From JBBIMS01 sp964531645 (GTDB taxonomy: Bacteria > Acidobacteriota > Aminicenantia > JBFLYD01 > JBBIMS01), in NCBI GenBank assembly GCA_964531645.1, contig CAZHEF010000012.1, positions 1 through 60,455 on the forward strand: a stretch of DNA of 60,455 nt, written 5' to 3'. Both the position numbers and the translations under genes were made by a program. Positions 43,809 through 53,443 of this stretch are shown here, in pieces; position 1 is the stretch's first letter; each line of letters opens with the position of its first letter. The notes beneath the pieces were generated by a model. That model was not told the DNA's origin, searched no databases, and saw nothing but the letters and a program-made list of their open reading frames with translations.

Positions 43809-44735
43809 TCAGCTCTTCTTTAAATTTTCAATATATTTTAACGCTGAATTGGTAGCTGTTGCTCCATCTCCAGCAGCAACAACAACCTGCTGGAATGAAT
43901 AAGCTCTAACATTGCCTGCAGCAAAAATTCCCTTCTCAGAAGCTTCAAGGTTTTGATCTGTTTTTATATAGCCTTGTTCGTCAAACTCAACAATCCCTTT
44001 AAGAAAGGAGGTGTTTGGTACGAGACCTGCATATATAAACACTCCGCTACAAGGAACTATTTTTGTCTCCCCCGTTTTCAAGTTTTTTACTTCAACAGAC
44101 TCAACTCTTTGTTTCCCATTTATGAAGGTGACAATGTGCTCAAGAAGAAATTCCACATTTTTTTTCTCCATTATTTCTTCCTGCAAAATCTTATCTGCAG
44201 TCAGGTAGGGAAGGAATTCAACAAATGTTAGCTTTGAAACATATTTTAGGAGAAAAATTCCTTCCTGAATTCCAGAATTTCCTGTCCCTATTACAATAAC
44301 TTCCTTTCCTTTAAAGAATGGTCCGTCACAGGTAGCACAGAAGGACACACCTCTTCCAGTCAATTCTTCCTCTCCATGGATTCCAAGTTTTTTGTGGGTT
44401 GTCCCTGTTGCAACAATAACAGCTTTTGCAAGATACTCTTCTGTGGCGGTCTTAACCTTCCAATGATCATTTTCCTTGCTTAAACCAATTACCTCACCCT
44501 GTCTGATTTCAGCTCCGAATCTTTCCGCTTGTTTTCTCATTGTTTCCATGAGTTCAAAGGGGGAGGAGCCATTGAAACCAGGATAGTTTTCAATTCTATC
44601 CGATAAGATTATTGTCCCTCCAGGTATTCCTTTCTCAAGTATAAGAGTTGAGACCCTCGCTCTTCCAGCATAAATACCCGCGGTTAAACCAGCAGGACCA
44701 GCGCCTATTATTATTAAATCTTTAATTTCCATCAT
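43809..44735 (-). CDS. trxB: Thioredoxin-disulfide reductase
   Basis: A 308-residue FAD/NADPH flavoprotein that reduces thioredoxin. It has the FAD Rossmann motif 'GAGPAGLTAG' (11-20), the redox pair 'CATC' (133-136) followed by Asp, the NADPH motif 'GTGNSGIQEG' and the C-terminal FAD motif 'GIFAAGNV'. All catalytic residues are present. In the last motif 'AAGNV' replaces the usual 'AAGDV', so the conserved Asp is Asn. Four-base overlap with trx upstream. Confidence 0.95.
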   Translation of the reverse strand: MMEIKDLIIIGAGPAGLTAGIYAGRARVSTLILEKGIPGGTIILSDRIENYPGFNGSSPFELMETMRKQAERFGAEIRQGEVIGLSKENDHWKVKTATEEYLAKAVIVATGTTHKKLGIHGEEELTGRGVSFCATCDGPFFKGKEVIVIGTGNSGIQEGIFLLKYVSKLTFVEFLPYLTADKILQEEIMEKKNVEFLLEHIVTFINGKQRVESVEVKNLKTGETKIVPCSGVFIYAGLVPNTSFLKGIVEFDEQGYIKTDQNLEASEKGIFAAGNVRAYSFQQVVVAAGDGATATNSALKYIENLKKS

Positions 44736-45055
44736 AGATTTCTCCTTAAAAAGTCCGAAAGGGAATCAATATTCTGAGAGCCTGCTACTCTTTCTACTTC
44801 TTTTCCTTCTTTAAAAATTATGATGGTTGGGATGCCGAGGATTCTTTTGGTAGAAGGAATTGCCGAATTTTTATCAACATTAAACTTGAAAAATCTTGCT
44901 TTTCCTGAGTAGATTTCTGCAACCTGTTGAAAGGCTGGCTCTATTGCCTTGCAAGGAGGGCAGGAATCGGAGTAAAAATCAACAACCGAAGGTAAATCTG
45001 AGGAATTGATATTTTGATAAAAGTTGTTATCATTCAACTCAATAATTTCTTTCAT
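44732..45055 (-). CDS. Thioredoxin with a CPPC active site
   Basis: A 107-residue cytoplasmic thioredoxin with the redox pair Cys32-Pro-Pro-Cys35 ('SDSCPPCKAIEP') and the cis-Pro loop 'GIPTII'. Classical thioredoxins have CGPC; CPPC raises or lowers the redox potential depending on context, so it may serve a special partner. It is encoded between glgA and trxB with 4-nt overlaps on both sides, so trxB is its likely reductase. Confidence 0.93.
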   Translation of the reverse strand: MKEIIELNDNNFYQNINSSDLPSVVDFYSDSCPPCKAIEPAFQQVAEIYSGKARFFKFNVDKNSAIPSTKRILGIPTIIIFKEGKEVERVAGSQNIDSLSDFLRRNL

Positions 45056-46515
45056 TTATTCTTCTCCCTTAAATTATTTTCTATTGCAAGTTCATAAAGT
45101 TTTATGTATTTTTTTGCAGATTTTTCCCACGAAAAATCTTCTTTCATACAATTTTTCATTAGCTTTTTCCACTTTTCTTGGTTTTTGAAAACCTTTATCG
45201 CTCTCCTCACAGCTTTTAAAAGTTCTTCTGGCTCATATTTTTCAAATCTGAAACCCGTGCCAGTTTCTTTTACTGTATTAAATTCTTTAACTGAATCGTA
45301 AAGCCCTCCAACAGCTCTTACTATTGGAACTGTTCCATATTTCATTGAATAGAGCTGATTCAAACCGCAAGGTTCATATCTGGACGGCATAAGGAACATA
45401 TCCGCTCCACCCTCAATTTTATGGGCAAGACTTTCATTGAATTCAATCCTCACACATAATTTTCCTTTAAGTTTCTTTGCCTTTTCCTTCAAAGCTCTTT
45501 CGTAGAATTCCTCTCCTTTTCCGAGAATAACCATTCCAGCGCCAAGGGAAATAATCTCATCAAGAACAGGAAGGAGGATATCCAGTCCTTTCTGGTCAGC
45601 AAGTCTTGTTATTATTCCAATAAGGGGTTTTTCAAGGTCTATGTCCAGACCGCACTCTTTAATTAAATCTTCCTTGTTGATTTTCTTCCTCCCGAGAGAT
45701 CTTGAACTGTATTTTGATTTTAAATAGGAATCTATAGTGGGATTCCAGACATCGTAGTCAACACCATTTAATATTCCAAATAATGAGTCTGAGCGAGATT
45801 TAAGGAAACCATCAAGCCCTTCGCCAAACTCTGGGGTCTGGATTTCGAGGGCATACCTTTCTGAGACTGTATTTATGATGTTAGAGAATTTAATCCCACC
45901 CTTTAAAAAGCAGAACTGATTGTAAAATTCAAAAAATTCAGGAGTAAAGTAATTCCATCCAAAACCTGTTAAAAGGATGGTCTCTGGAGGAAAAAGACCT
46001 TTGTAGGCAAGGTTATGAATTGTGAAAAGAGTGGCGGAGTTGTTTCCCCTTAGCTTTATAAATGCAGGTATGAGAGCTGTTTGCCAGTCGTTGCAGTGGA
46101 TGAGGTCAAAATAGAGATTCTTTTTCTTTAAAAATTCGAGAAGGAGAAGGGAGAAAAAGATAAATCTCTTATGATTGTCAGGGTAGTCATTTCCACCAGC
46201 TCCATAAAGTTCTTCCCTGTAGAAGAAACTCGGGTTATCAATGAAGTAAACATTGATGGAAGTTCCTGTCGCTCCCTTCCATACAGAGCCTTTATATATC
46301 TCGTCGCCGATTTTTATCTCTATGTCCTTTGCACATATTTCCTTTGCAGTCTCGTCAATTTCAGGTCTTTTGTATTTAGGCATTGCGAGGGAGACATTTA
46401 CTCCGAGATTTTCAAGATTCTTTGCAAGGGCTCCAACTACATCTCCCAGTCCACCAGTCTTTGCAAAAGGAACAATTTCCGAAGACACAATTAAAAATCT
46501 GAGATTTTCCCTCAT
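45052..46515 (-). CDS. glgA: Glycogen synthase (ADP-glucose type)
   Basis: A 487-residue GT5 glucosyltransferase that extends alpha-1,4-glucan. The N-terminal donor-binding motif 'KTGGLGDVVGALAK' and the C-terminal 'PSRYEPCGLNQLYSMKYGTVPIVRAVGGL' region (residues about 370-400) are intact, with the catalytic Glu in 'YEPCGL'. Length is typical. It is the first gene of a seven-gene run and has a strong promoter ending almost at its ATG. No other glycogen genes are in the window. Confidence 0.95.
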   Translation of the reverse strand: MRENLRFLIVSSEIVPFAKTGGLGDVVGALAKNLENLGVNVSLAMPKYKRPEIDETAKEICAKDIEIKIGDEIYKGSVWKGATGTSINVYFIDNPSFFYREELYGAGGNDYPDNHKRFIFFSLLLLEFLKKKNLYFDLIHCNDWQTALIPAFIKLRGNNSATLFTIHNLAYKGLFPPETILLTGFGWNYFTPEFFEFYNQFCFLKGGIKFSNIINTVSERYALEIQTPEFGEGLDGFLKSRSDSLFGILNGVDYDVWNPTIDSYLKSKYSSRSLGRKKINKEDLIKECGLDIDLEKPLIGIITRLADQKGLDILLPVLDEIISLGAGMVILGKGEEFYERALKEKAKKLKGKLCVRIEFNESLAHKIEGGADMFLMPSRYEPCGLNQLYSMKYGTVPIVRAVGGLYDSVKEFNTVKETGTGFRFEKYEPEELLKAVRRAIKVFKNQEKWKKLMKNCMKEDFSWEKSAKKYIKLYELAIENNLREKNK

Positions 46516-46524
46516 AAGAATTAA

Positions 46525-46553
46525 TTTATAGAATTTTAGAATGGAATAGTCAA
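46525..46553 (-). promoter_or_regulatory. Promoter of the glgA-to-amrS run
   Basis: Minus strand: TTGACT (46553-46548), 17 nt, TATAAA (46530-46525). The predicted start near 46518 is 2-4 nt from the ATG at 46515, so the operon mRNA would begin practically at the start codon. Confidence 0.6.
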
Positions 46554-46563
46554 ATCCAAAATT

Positions 46564-48360
46564 TTATTCTTTTCTCAGCTTCAGAACTTTGCCTGCGAGT
46601 TTCTCTGTCCACTCTTCATTTTCGATGGCTATCTCTCCATTTACAAGTAAATAAACGACGCCTTTTGCAAACTGATGAGGGTTTGTTATTGTTGAGGGAG
46701 CATCCAATCTTTTTAAATCGAGAATTGCAATGTCAGCAAATTGTCCCTCTTTAATTCTTCCTCTATCTTTAAATCCCATTATTTCTGCAGGAAGAGATGT
46801 CATGGAGCGTATTGCCTGAGGAAGAGATATTACCTTCCTATTTAATGAATATTCCTTTATTTTATAAATAAATGTTGAATAGGAGCGGATATGGGGGAGA
46901 CTTATTCCATAAAAAGGAGCAATTCCGTCACTTCCTGTTGCTACATAGTCCTTTTTCATAATAAACTCAATATCGCTTTCGCTCATTATTAATGGGATAG
47001 CTTTTGCACCCATTAATTCGAGCTCTATTGCGGCGTCTTCAAAGCTTTTCCTTTTCATTTTTGAAATTTCAAAAAGATTTTTACCTTCAAATCTTTTATC
47101 AACACAGATTGCAATAATGAAGTTCTCAGGTCCATATCTTTCTATGTATTTTCTAACTTCTTCTCTTATCTTCTTTCCTTCTTCAGGATTCTGCAATCTT
47201 TTCCAGAAAAGAACCCTTTCCCTTGTATTTTCAGAACCTCTCCAGATCCCAAGTTCGAAAACATTTCTTGCCACAAAGCTTACCAATCTTTTCCTTGGTA
47301 GTTTACTCAAAAAGTCAATGTGGAGGGGAGATAATGGATAGAATGGGGTTGTTTTGCTGTATAACTCTATTAATTCAATATCCCTCAGGTAATCGAGAAT
47401 TCTCTCAAGATCTTCCATTGTAAGGAACTTCTCATCTCCTGCCCATACATTTCTTGGGATAAGGGGTGTGTAGGGATAATTGTTGGAAAATCGGAAAGGA
47501 TACTGGTCTGCACTTATTTTCAGCCCTTTTCCCCTTGCTTTCTCAATAAATTCGCAAGCCTTTGGAGCCTTCCCCCAGTTGTCCTTTCCAATAACTTTAA
47601 AATGGGAAATATGGGAAGGAGCACCTGTTTTTTCTGAGATCTCGATTGCCTCCTGAATAGCTTCAAGGAGTTTTTCCCTTTCATTTCTTATATGAGAATG
47701 ATATATCCCTCCGTAAGAGGCAACAATTTTCATTAACTCTATTATTTCATCAGTTTTAGCAAAGGAGCTCGGAGCATAGATCAAGCCTGTGGACATTCCA
47801 AAGGCACCCGCTTCCATTCCTTCTCTAACAAGAGATTTCATTTTTTCAAGTTCTTCAGGAGTTGGTTCCCTGTTTTCCCTTCCCATTACAATTTCTCTTA
47901 TCGTTCCATGACCTATGAGAAGAGCAAGATTAATACCTATTCCTTCCTCTTCCCACATTTTCATTTGATTTTCAGGTTTTTCAAATATCGGCCATGCTGA
48001 AGAGCCACATTGTCCAACCACAGCAGTTGTAACTCCTTGCTTTATATAGTTTAGACATGCACGATTTTCAGGGAAATTCATGCCTTCGTCCACATGGGTG
48101 TGAAGGTCTATAAAACCAGGGGTGACAGCAAGACCATTGGCTTTAATCACTTTAGTTGCATTCCCTTTAATTGAACCCGCAATCTTTGCAATTCTTCCAT
48201 CCTTAATTGCAATGTCTCCCATGAAAGGCTGGTTTAGAGAGCCGTCAAATATTAAACATCCTTTGATTATTATTTCATATTGCTCCTGCTCACTGTAAAG
48301 GGGGATAGATAAAAAAGGAATAAGACTTAAAACTAAAATTAAATAAAGTGACCTCTTCAT
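46564..48360 (-). CDS. Exported N-acyl-D-amino-acid deacylase-like amidohydrolase
   Basis: A 598-residue amidohydrolase-superfamily protein with a signal peptide (MKRSLYLILVLSLIPFLSIPLYS). Metal-site motif 'GFIDLHTHVDEG' lies near residue 85, 'SHFKVIGKDNWG' in the middle and 'VATGSDGIAP' near residue 485, typical of D-aminoacylases. It would release the acyl group from N-acyl-D-amino acids, perhaps from peptidoglycan or other D-amino-acid material. The size is a little over the usual 480-540. Placed after the TPR protein gene on the same strand. Confidence 0.88.
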   Translation of the reverse strand: MKRSLYLILVLSLIPFLSIPLYSEQEQYEIIIKGCLIFDGSLNQPFMGDIAIKDGRIAKIAGSIKGNATKVIKANGLAVTPGFIDLHTHVDEGMNFPENRACLNYIKQGVTTAVVGQCGSSAWPIFEKPENQMKMWEEEGIGINLALLIGHGTIREIVMGRENREPTPEELEKMKSLVREGMEAGAFGMSTGLIYAPSSFAKTDEIIELMKIVASYGGIYHSHIRNEREKLLEAIQEAIEISEKTGAPSHISHFKVIGKDNWGKAPKACEFIEKARGKGLKISADQYPFRFSNNYPYTPLIPRNVWAGDEKFLTMEDLERILDYLRDIELIELYSKTTPFYPLSPLHIDFLSKLPRKRLVSFVARNVFELGIWRGSENTRERVLFWKRLQNPEEGKKIREEVRKYIERYGPENFIIAICVDKRFEGKNLFEISKMKRKSFEDAAIELELMGAKAIPLIMSESDIEFIMKKDYVATGSDGIAPFYGISLPHIRSYSTFIYKIKEYSLNRKVISLPQAIRSMTSLPAEIMGFKDRGRIKEGQFADIAILDLKRLDAPSTITNPHQFAKGVVYLLVNGEIAIENEEWTEKLAGKVLKLRKE

Positions 48361-48525
48361 AGTCTCCTCCTTTTCAAGATTTTTTACGAATTTCAGATAT
48401 TAAAGTTTGAATCTAATTATAAAACAAACAATATCAAATTCTTTTCCGAAGGTAATTGAAAAAGCTCATTCTGCAAAAGCCTCTTTTCTAACAGACTTAC
48501 AAGATGTTTCCAATTATAGTGAAAG

Positions 48526-50655
48526 CTATTCCTTTAACTTATCTATAAAGCTTTTAAGCTTTTGGGCAAGTTCAGGGTTTAATTTTTGCAATTTTTCATA
48601 CATTTCAAGAGCACCAAATTTGTTTTTAATCAAAAGATATGTGTAACCAAGGTTATAATGGGCATAAGCATTATTCGGGTCTATAGAGATCACTTTTTTG
48701 AAGGTTTTTATTGCCTCTGTATGCAAGTCTTCCATTAGATAGGAGAGAGCAATATTGTACAGAGCGTTTGAATCATTGGGGTTTGATGAAAGATATGAGT
48801 TAAATGCGTCTATAGCGTTTTTATAATCTTTTTTATTAAAAAGAGCAAGCCCAAGATTATACTTTGCCTGCATATGCTTTGGTTCAAGTTTTATAACCTC
48901 TCTTAACTGCATAGAAGCATTTTCAAAATCTTGCATCTTTATAAACAAAAGAGCAAGATTGAAACGGGCATTTACATCACCGGGATTTATTTTAAGATAG
49001 TTTTCCATGGCATACTTAGCCTCAGAGAAATTTCCTGCCTGAAAGGATGTTATGCCTAAGTTATAAAGGGCATGGGGATCGTTGGGTTTTACTTTCAGAC
49101 ATTCTTTGAAACAATTCATAGCATCTTTCATCATACCGAGTTTTTCATAAGAAATTCCTAAATTGTAATGAATGGAATAATTGGAAGGATCTATTTTTGA
49201 GCCTATTGAAAGGGCATCAACAGCGCTCTGGAAATCTTCCAATTTTAAATATGCTGTTCCAAGGTTTAAGTAACCGCTTGAATTTGTAGGAAAATGCTTT
49301 GTGAATTCCTTTGAAATTTCCACTATTCTCTGATATTTTTCAGCCTTTGTGAGAGCATTCATTGCATAACTATAGTATTCAGAAGCTCTTTTAGGGTTTA
49401 TTTTCATCAATTTTAAATATCCATCAACTGCTTTTTCAATTTCACCAAGTTTTTCTGCTGAAAGGGAGTAGGTGTAGTTTGCATCAATATCGTCGGAAAA
49501 TTTTTCAAGGACTTTCTGAGCAGACTCCATGGCTTCTTTAAATCTTCCTGATGTCCTGTAAAGGAAAGAGAGTCTTGAGTATCCCCTGTGGGCATAATCA
49601 GGTTTTGTAGAAATATAATTTTTGTATGACTCAATAGCTTCTTCAGTTTTTCCAGTTCCTTCGTATATGAGCCCGAGATTGTAATGGGCTTCTGGAAAAG
49701 CCTTTACTTTTAAAGCATTTTTATAACTTTCGATAGCCTTCTCCTGTTCTCCAATTTTCTCATAAATTGCACCGATTTTTATGTAAGCCTCTGCAAAGTC
49801 AGACTTGAGTTGAATGGATTTCTGGAAAAAGTTAATAGCGGCGTCCCTTTGAGAAAGTTCTTTTACTGTTCCTATGTAGTAATAAACATAGGGATTGTTA
49901 GGGTCTGAATTTGAGAGTTCATTAAGTATCTGGAGAGCATTTTCGTTTTTTGAATTATGGATTAACGAAATTGCTCGGAACAATTTTAATTCAGTGGAAG
50001 AAGTGAAATTCTCGCCAGTGAAATTTTCTCCCTGCATCTTAATTAATGGAAAAATTGAGCTTGCAGAAATAGCGATGGAAGAATCTTCCTCTCCAATAGT
50101 GTTTACAATTCCTACTACATCCCCTGAACTATTAAATAGAGGGGAACCATCAAAAGTTTTTGGACATGAAAAGGGGAGGAGAAAAAGTTTTAAATCCTCA
50201 GGTAGTTCATAAATAGTTGTTATATTTCCCTGAAGAATCTGAGGGTTTTTAATATCTCTTAAAGAGATTGTATAAACCTTTTCACCTACAGATAAAGTTG
50301 TTAGGTTAGCAATTTCAAAGGAATTTACTTCTTTCCTTTTCAAATGAATTATTGCAGTGTCAGAACTCTTCGAATAGGAAAATGTTCCTGTGGGCTCTAT
50401 TTTTATTCCATCTCCTGTTTCGGCAGAAAAATATAATCCTTCAGAAAGTGAGTGGAGACTGGTTACAAGAAATCTTCCTCCTTCAATGATAAAACCATTT
50501 ACAACTCGAAGCTCCTCTTTCTTCTTTCCTTTCACTTTTATCTGAACTACCTTTCCTTTGTTTAAATTGATGATATTTGCTATTTCTTCACTCTGGCTGA
50601 GCAGGGTAGAGAAACTGAAAATAATTGAAATAGTTGTTATTAGAAATTTTTTCAC
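48526..50655 (-). CDS. Exported protein with inactive trypsin-like domain and many TPR repeats
   Basis: A 709-residue exported protein. Signal peptide at 1-20, a trypsin/HtrA-like domain at about 22-205, then about thirteen TPR repeats (210-700) with the canonical 'A.Y.LG..Y....' pattern. Of the protease triad, His68 ('TSLHSL') and Asp99 ('SSDTAIIHL') are in place, but the Ser site reads Asp ('KTFDGSPLFN', Asp169 where 'GNSGGP' has Ser), so peptidase activity is unlikely. GTG at 50655 was chosen over TTG at 50670 because AGGAGG lies 6 nt before it. Probably a periplasmic protein-assembly scaffold (inference). Confidence 0.85.
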   Translation of the reverse strand: MKKFLITTISIIFSFSTLLSQSEEIANIINLNKGKVVQIKVKGKKKEELRVVNGFIIEGGRFLVTSLHSLSEGLYFSAETGDGIKIEPTGTFSYSKSSDTAIIHLKRKEVNSFEIANLTTLSVGEKVYTISLRDIKNPQILQGNITTIYELPEDLKLFLLPFSCPKTFDGSPLFNSSGDVVGIVNTIGEEDSSIAISASSIFPLIKMQGENFTGENFTSSTELKLFRAISLIHNSKNENALQILNELSNSDPNNPYVYYYIGTVKELSQRDAAINFFQKSIQLKSDFAEAYIKIGAIYEKIGEQEKAIESYKNALKVKAFPEAHYNLGLIYEGTGKTEEAIESYKNYISTKPDYAHRGYSRLSFLYRTSGRFKEAMESAQKVLEKFSDDIDANYTYSLSAEKLGEIEKAVDGYLKLMKINPKRASEYYSYAMNALTKAEKYQRIVEISKEFTKHFPTNSSGYLNLGTAYLKLEDFQSAVDALSIGSKIDPSNYSIHYNLGISYEKLGMMKDAMNCFKECLKVKPNDPHALYNLGITSFQAGNFSEAKYAMENYLKINPGDVNARFNLALLFIKMQDFENASMQLREVIKLEPKHMQAKYNLGLALFNKKDYKNAIDAFNSYLSSNPNDSNALYNIALSYLMEDLHTEAIKTFKKVISIDPNNAYAHYNLGYTYLLIKNKFGALEMYEKLQKLNPELAQKLKSFIDKLKE

Positions 50656-50708
50656 ATCCAACCTCCTCAAAATTCAAATATAAGTCCTTAAAAATTCCCT
50701 CCTTAAAA

Positions 50709-51683
50709 TTATGGCTTTAAATATTTATCAAGAAATTTATAAATTTTTGCTAAGGAATCTCTTGCCTGGAGAGTGTCAATCCTGTTGAAAGCATGCCCAC
50801 CAGGAGGGCTCTTGTATATTTCATATTCGAATTCTTTACCAGCAGCTTTGAGAGCATTGATAAGATTAATTGTCTCAAGAATATTTACATCTTCATCGTT
50901 ATCTGCGGCATGTATTAGAAGTGGAGTCTTTAACTTATGGACTAAATATGCAGGTGATCTTTCTTTGTAAACATCGAGTTTTTTATCCGCAGGACCTCCA
51001 AATCCGGGTTGTTCCGCAAATATCTTTCTGTATGAATCATCTTTATAGCCCATCCTACTCACAAGGTCAGCAACTCCAACAACTTCAACTGCAACCTTGA
51101 ATTTTTCAGGAGCTCTAAATATTGCATGAAGTGTTATAAATCCTCCATGGCTCCATCCAATTATACCAACTCTTTCTATATCAGCTTCAGAAACCATATT
51201 TTTCAAGTAATCTATTCCACTAATACAATCATCAACTTCTTTCCCTCCATAATCAATAAGGTCATAAAACTCTTTTCCATATCCAGTGCTTCCTCTGTAT
51301 TCAGGAGCAAGGATAATATAACCTCTGTTGCAAAACTCTTCGATTATAGGAAAATAGTTGTCTGTTAAATCTCCGTGAACACCTCCATGGATGAAAAGAA
51401 GAGCAGGATACTTTTTACCTTCTTTTATTTTTAATGGTTTAAAAACATAAGCGGGAATTATCAAGCTGTCCGCACTCGATGTGTAGCGAACTTTTTGAAA
51501 TTGAATTTTTCCCTGAGAAAGTTGCATGAAGGTGAGGTCTGTGAGTTTTTTCTGGATCTGGTCAAATCTGTGCTGGAGAATTTGATAGAGTCTTTCAAAA
51601 TCAGCTCTTTCCTGAGAGAAAAGAAAAGATAAATTAAAAATAAAGAAAATAATAACTACTAAAATTAATTTTCTTTTTGTCAT
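50709..51683 (-). CDS. Exported S9-type prolyl oligopeptidase-like hydrolase
   Basis: A 324-residue alpha/beta-hydrolase with an N-terminal signal sequence. The triad is complete: Ser in 'GWSHGG', Asp in 'HAADNDEDVN' and His in 'PPGGHAFNR'. It has the catalytic domain of S9 peptidases without their beta-propeller. Likely cleaves peptides or esters in the periplasm. It sits between the transglutaminase-propeller gene and the TPR gene, all on the minus strand and all exported. Confidence 0.88.
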   Translation of the reverse strand: MTKRKLILVVIIFFIFNLSFLFSQERADFERLYQILQHRFDQIQKKLTDLTFMQLSQGKIQFQKVRYTSSADSLIIPAYVFKPLKIKEGKKYPALLFIHGGVHGDLTDNYFPIIEEFCNRGYIILAPEYRGSTGYGKEFYDLIDYGGKEVDDCISGIDYLKNMVSEADIERVGIIGWSHGGFITLHAIFRAPEKFKVAVEVVGVADLVSRMGYKDDSYRKIFAEQPGFGGPADKKLDVYKERSPAYLVHKLKTPLLIHAADNDEDVNILETINLINALKAAGKEFEYEIYKSPPGGHAFNRIDTLQARDSLAKIYKFLDKYLKP

Positions 51684-51698
51684 TTTTTGGCTCCACCA

Positions 51699-53306
51699 TT
51701 AATCTTTTTCACTTTTCACTTTCTTAATCGGTTTCCACTCCCCATAATTTTCTGCTATTACCCTTGCTCTTCCCTTGAATGTCCATTTAACATTGGAATT
51801 GTAAGTCCACTCAAGATATGGTGAGCCTCCTCCACTGTAAGTTGTTATCAGGAATCTATTGGTGAGATGTCCAAAGTAAAATCCCTGCTCTCCAGGCGTT
51901 GGTCGGTCGCCTGCTTGAGGGTCAACAGGAATCCATCCATATCCAGGGAAGTAAACCTCAACCCATCTGTGGAAAACATCATCGTAGGAGGCATCGTCTC
52001 CTCTTACAACAATTGCTCCAACATACCTGGTAGGTATTCCCATTGCTCTACACATGCTCATAAAAACAAATGTATATTCAGAACATGAACCACTTCCTCT
52101 TTTTAAAACAGTTGGTGCAGTATCCCATCCTCCTGCAAGTTCATAGAAAAGCTTCTCTCCAACATATTTGAATATTTTTCTTATTATCCAGTAAGGATTT
52201 TTTTCATCTCCCACAGACTCTTTCAGAGCATTTTTAATTACAGGATTTTCGTAATCAAATTTTTCATCATTTATTAAGTATCTTTCCTTAATTTCCTTTG
52301 GAATTTCCTCAAGATTTCCCATTTTTTCCGGGGTTATGAAATAGAAAACCTCATAAATTTTTGCTCTAACCTTCATAATAATTTCAAGGTTTGAAGAGGA
52401 CTTTAAAGATTTGAAATTGAAATGGGCTACTTTCATTCCGTCCATATCAGTTAGAGTCTCCTTAGGTTTTGGTTCAAAATTGACGGATTCGATGATTTGT
52501 GTATCCCTTGTTTCTGGAATTGGGATGTAGACATCTAAATCTTCAACATCTCCTGGTCCAAGATTTTTGAATTCCTGGGTGTAGATAATGTCTGCATATC
52601 TCTCATTGGTTCTTACCATCTTTTCAGAAGGAATATTTAAAGCGAAAATTTTTCCTTCCTGATAGTCACCAACATAAATTTGATTTCCAAGACAGACAAT
52701 ACCAACAGGATATGGACCGGGGGAAGGAAAGAACATCACAACATCACCATTCTCAGGAGAGACTACATAGATCATATCTCTGATTCTGTCTGTTACCCAG
52801 AGATATTTTCCATCAAAGGCGAGACCCGTTGGGTCTGATGCAGGAGATTTAAAGCTGTGGAGAGTTGTTCCATCAGAAGGGGAGATTTTTTGAATCTCAT
52901 CTACTCTACTATCCGCAACCCATAAATATTTCCCGTCCCAAGCAAGAGCATCGGGAGATGGAGTTGGAGAGTCAAGGGATTTCAAAACAATGCCCTTTTC
53001 GATGTCTATTTGGTAAATTGTCCTTATGGAAAGGTCTGAGTTCCATAAATACTTTCCGTCCCAGGCAATTCCAGCAGGGTTGTAGCTAGGTGAGGGAATA
53101 CTTTTCAGAATTTTTCCATCAGTTGTTATCTGATAGAGTATATCCTTTTTCCAGTCAGAAACCCACAAGTATTTTCCATCGGAAGCAAGTCCCCTTGGAA
53201 ATGGTCCTGGTATTTGAATTGATTTCACAGGCGCAAAAGGTTTTTCAGAAGAAAAGGCAGAAATAAAAGTTCCCAAAATTAATAGGATTGAAAATAAGAA
53301 CCTCAT
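51699..53306 (-). CDS. Exported beta-propeller plus transglutaminase-like protein
   Basis: A 535-residue exported protein. After a signal peptide, residues about 25-235 contain five SMP-30/NHL-like blades, each with a repeated 'DGKYLWVSD' type motif. Residues about 340-500 form a transglutaminase-like domain with a full triad: 'GSGSCSEYTFVFMSMCRAMG', 'FHRWVEVYF' and 'WIPVDPQ'. Such domains cleave or cross-link proteins at Gln or act as peptidases. The AGGAGG site is optimal. The downstream neighbours are a peptidase and a TPR protein. Confidence 0.88.
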   Translation of the reverse strand: MRFLFSILLILGTFISAFSSEKPFAPVKSIQIPGPFPRGLASDGKYLWVSDWKKDILYQITTDGKILKSIPSPSYNPAGIAWDGKYLWNSDLSIRTIYQIDIEKGIVLKSLDSPTPSPDALAWDGKYLWVADSRVDEIQKISPSDGTTLHSFKSPASDPTGLAFDGKYLWVTDRIRDMIYVVSPENGDVVMFFPSPGPYPVGIVCLGNQIYVGDYQEGKIFALNIPSEKMVRTNERYADIIYTQEFKNLGPGDVEDLDVYIPIPETRDTQIIESVNFEPKPKETLTDMDGMKVAHFNFKSLKSSSNLEIIMKVRAKIYEVFYFITPEKMGNLEEIPKEIKERYLINDEKFDYENPVIKNALKESVGDEKNPYWIIRKIFKYVGEKLFYELAGGWDTAPTVLKRGSGSCSEYTFVFMSMCRAMGIPTRYVGAIVVRGDDASYDDVFHRWVEVYFPGYGWIPVDPQAGDRPTPGEQGFYFGHLTNRFLITTYSGGGSPYLEWTYNSNVKWTFKGRARVIAENYGEWKPIKKVKSEKD

Positions 53307-53443
53307 TTTACCTCCTCCAAAAAAAATTAAAATTAAAAGGGAAAAAGTTAAAAATTTTACTCAAATCCAGTATTTGAATTTTAATTCGGGAGGGAAAGTT
53401 TTTTTGAGTTTTGTTCAGTTTTATATCTTTTTCCCAATTTTGC

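Noticed and set aside
48407..48646. 79-codon open frame on the plus strand
   Set aside because: It runs antisense into the well-supported TPR gene and has no translation signal.
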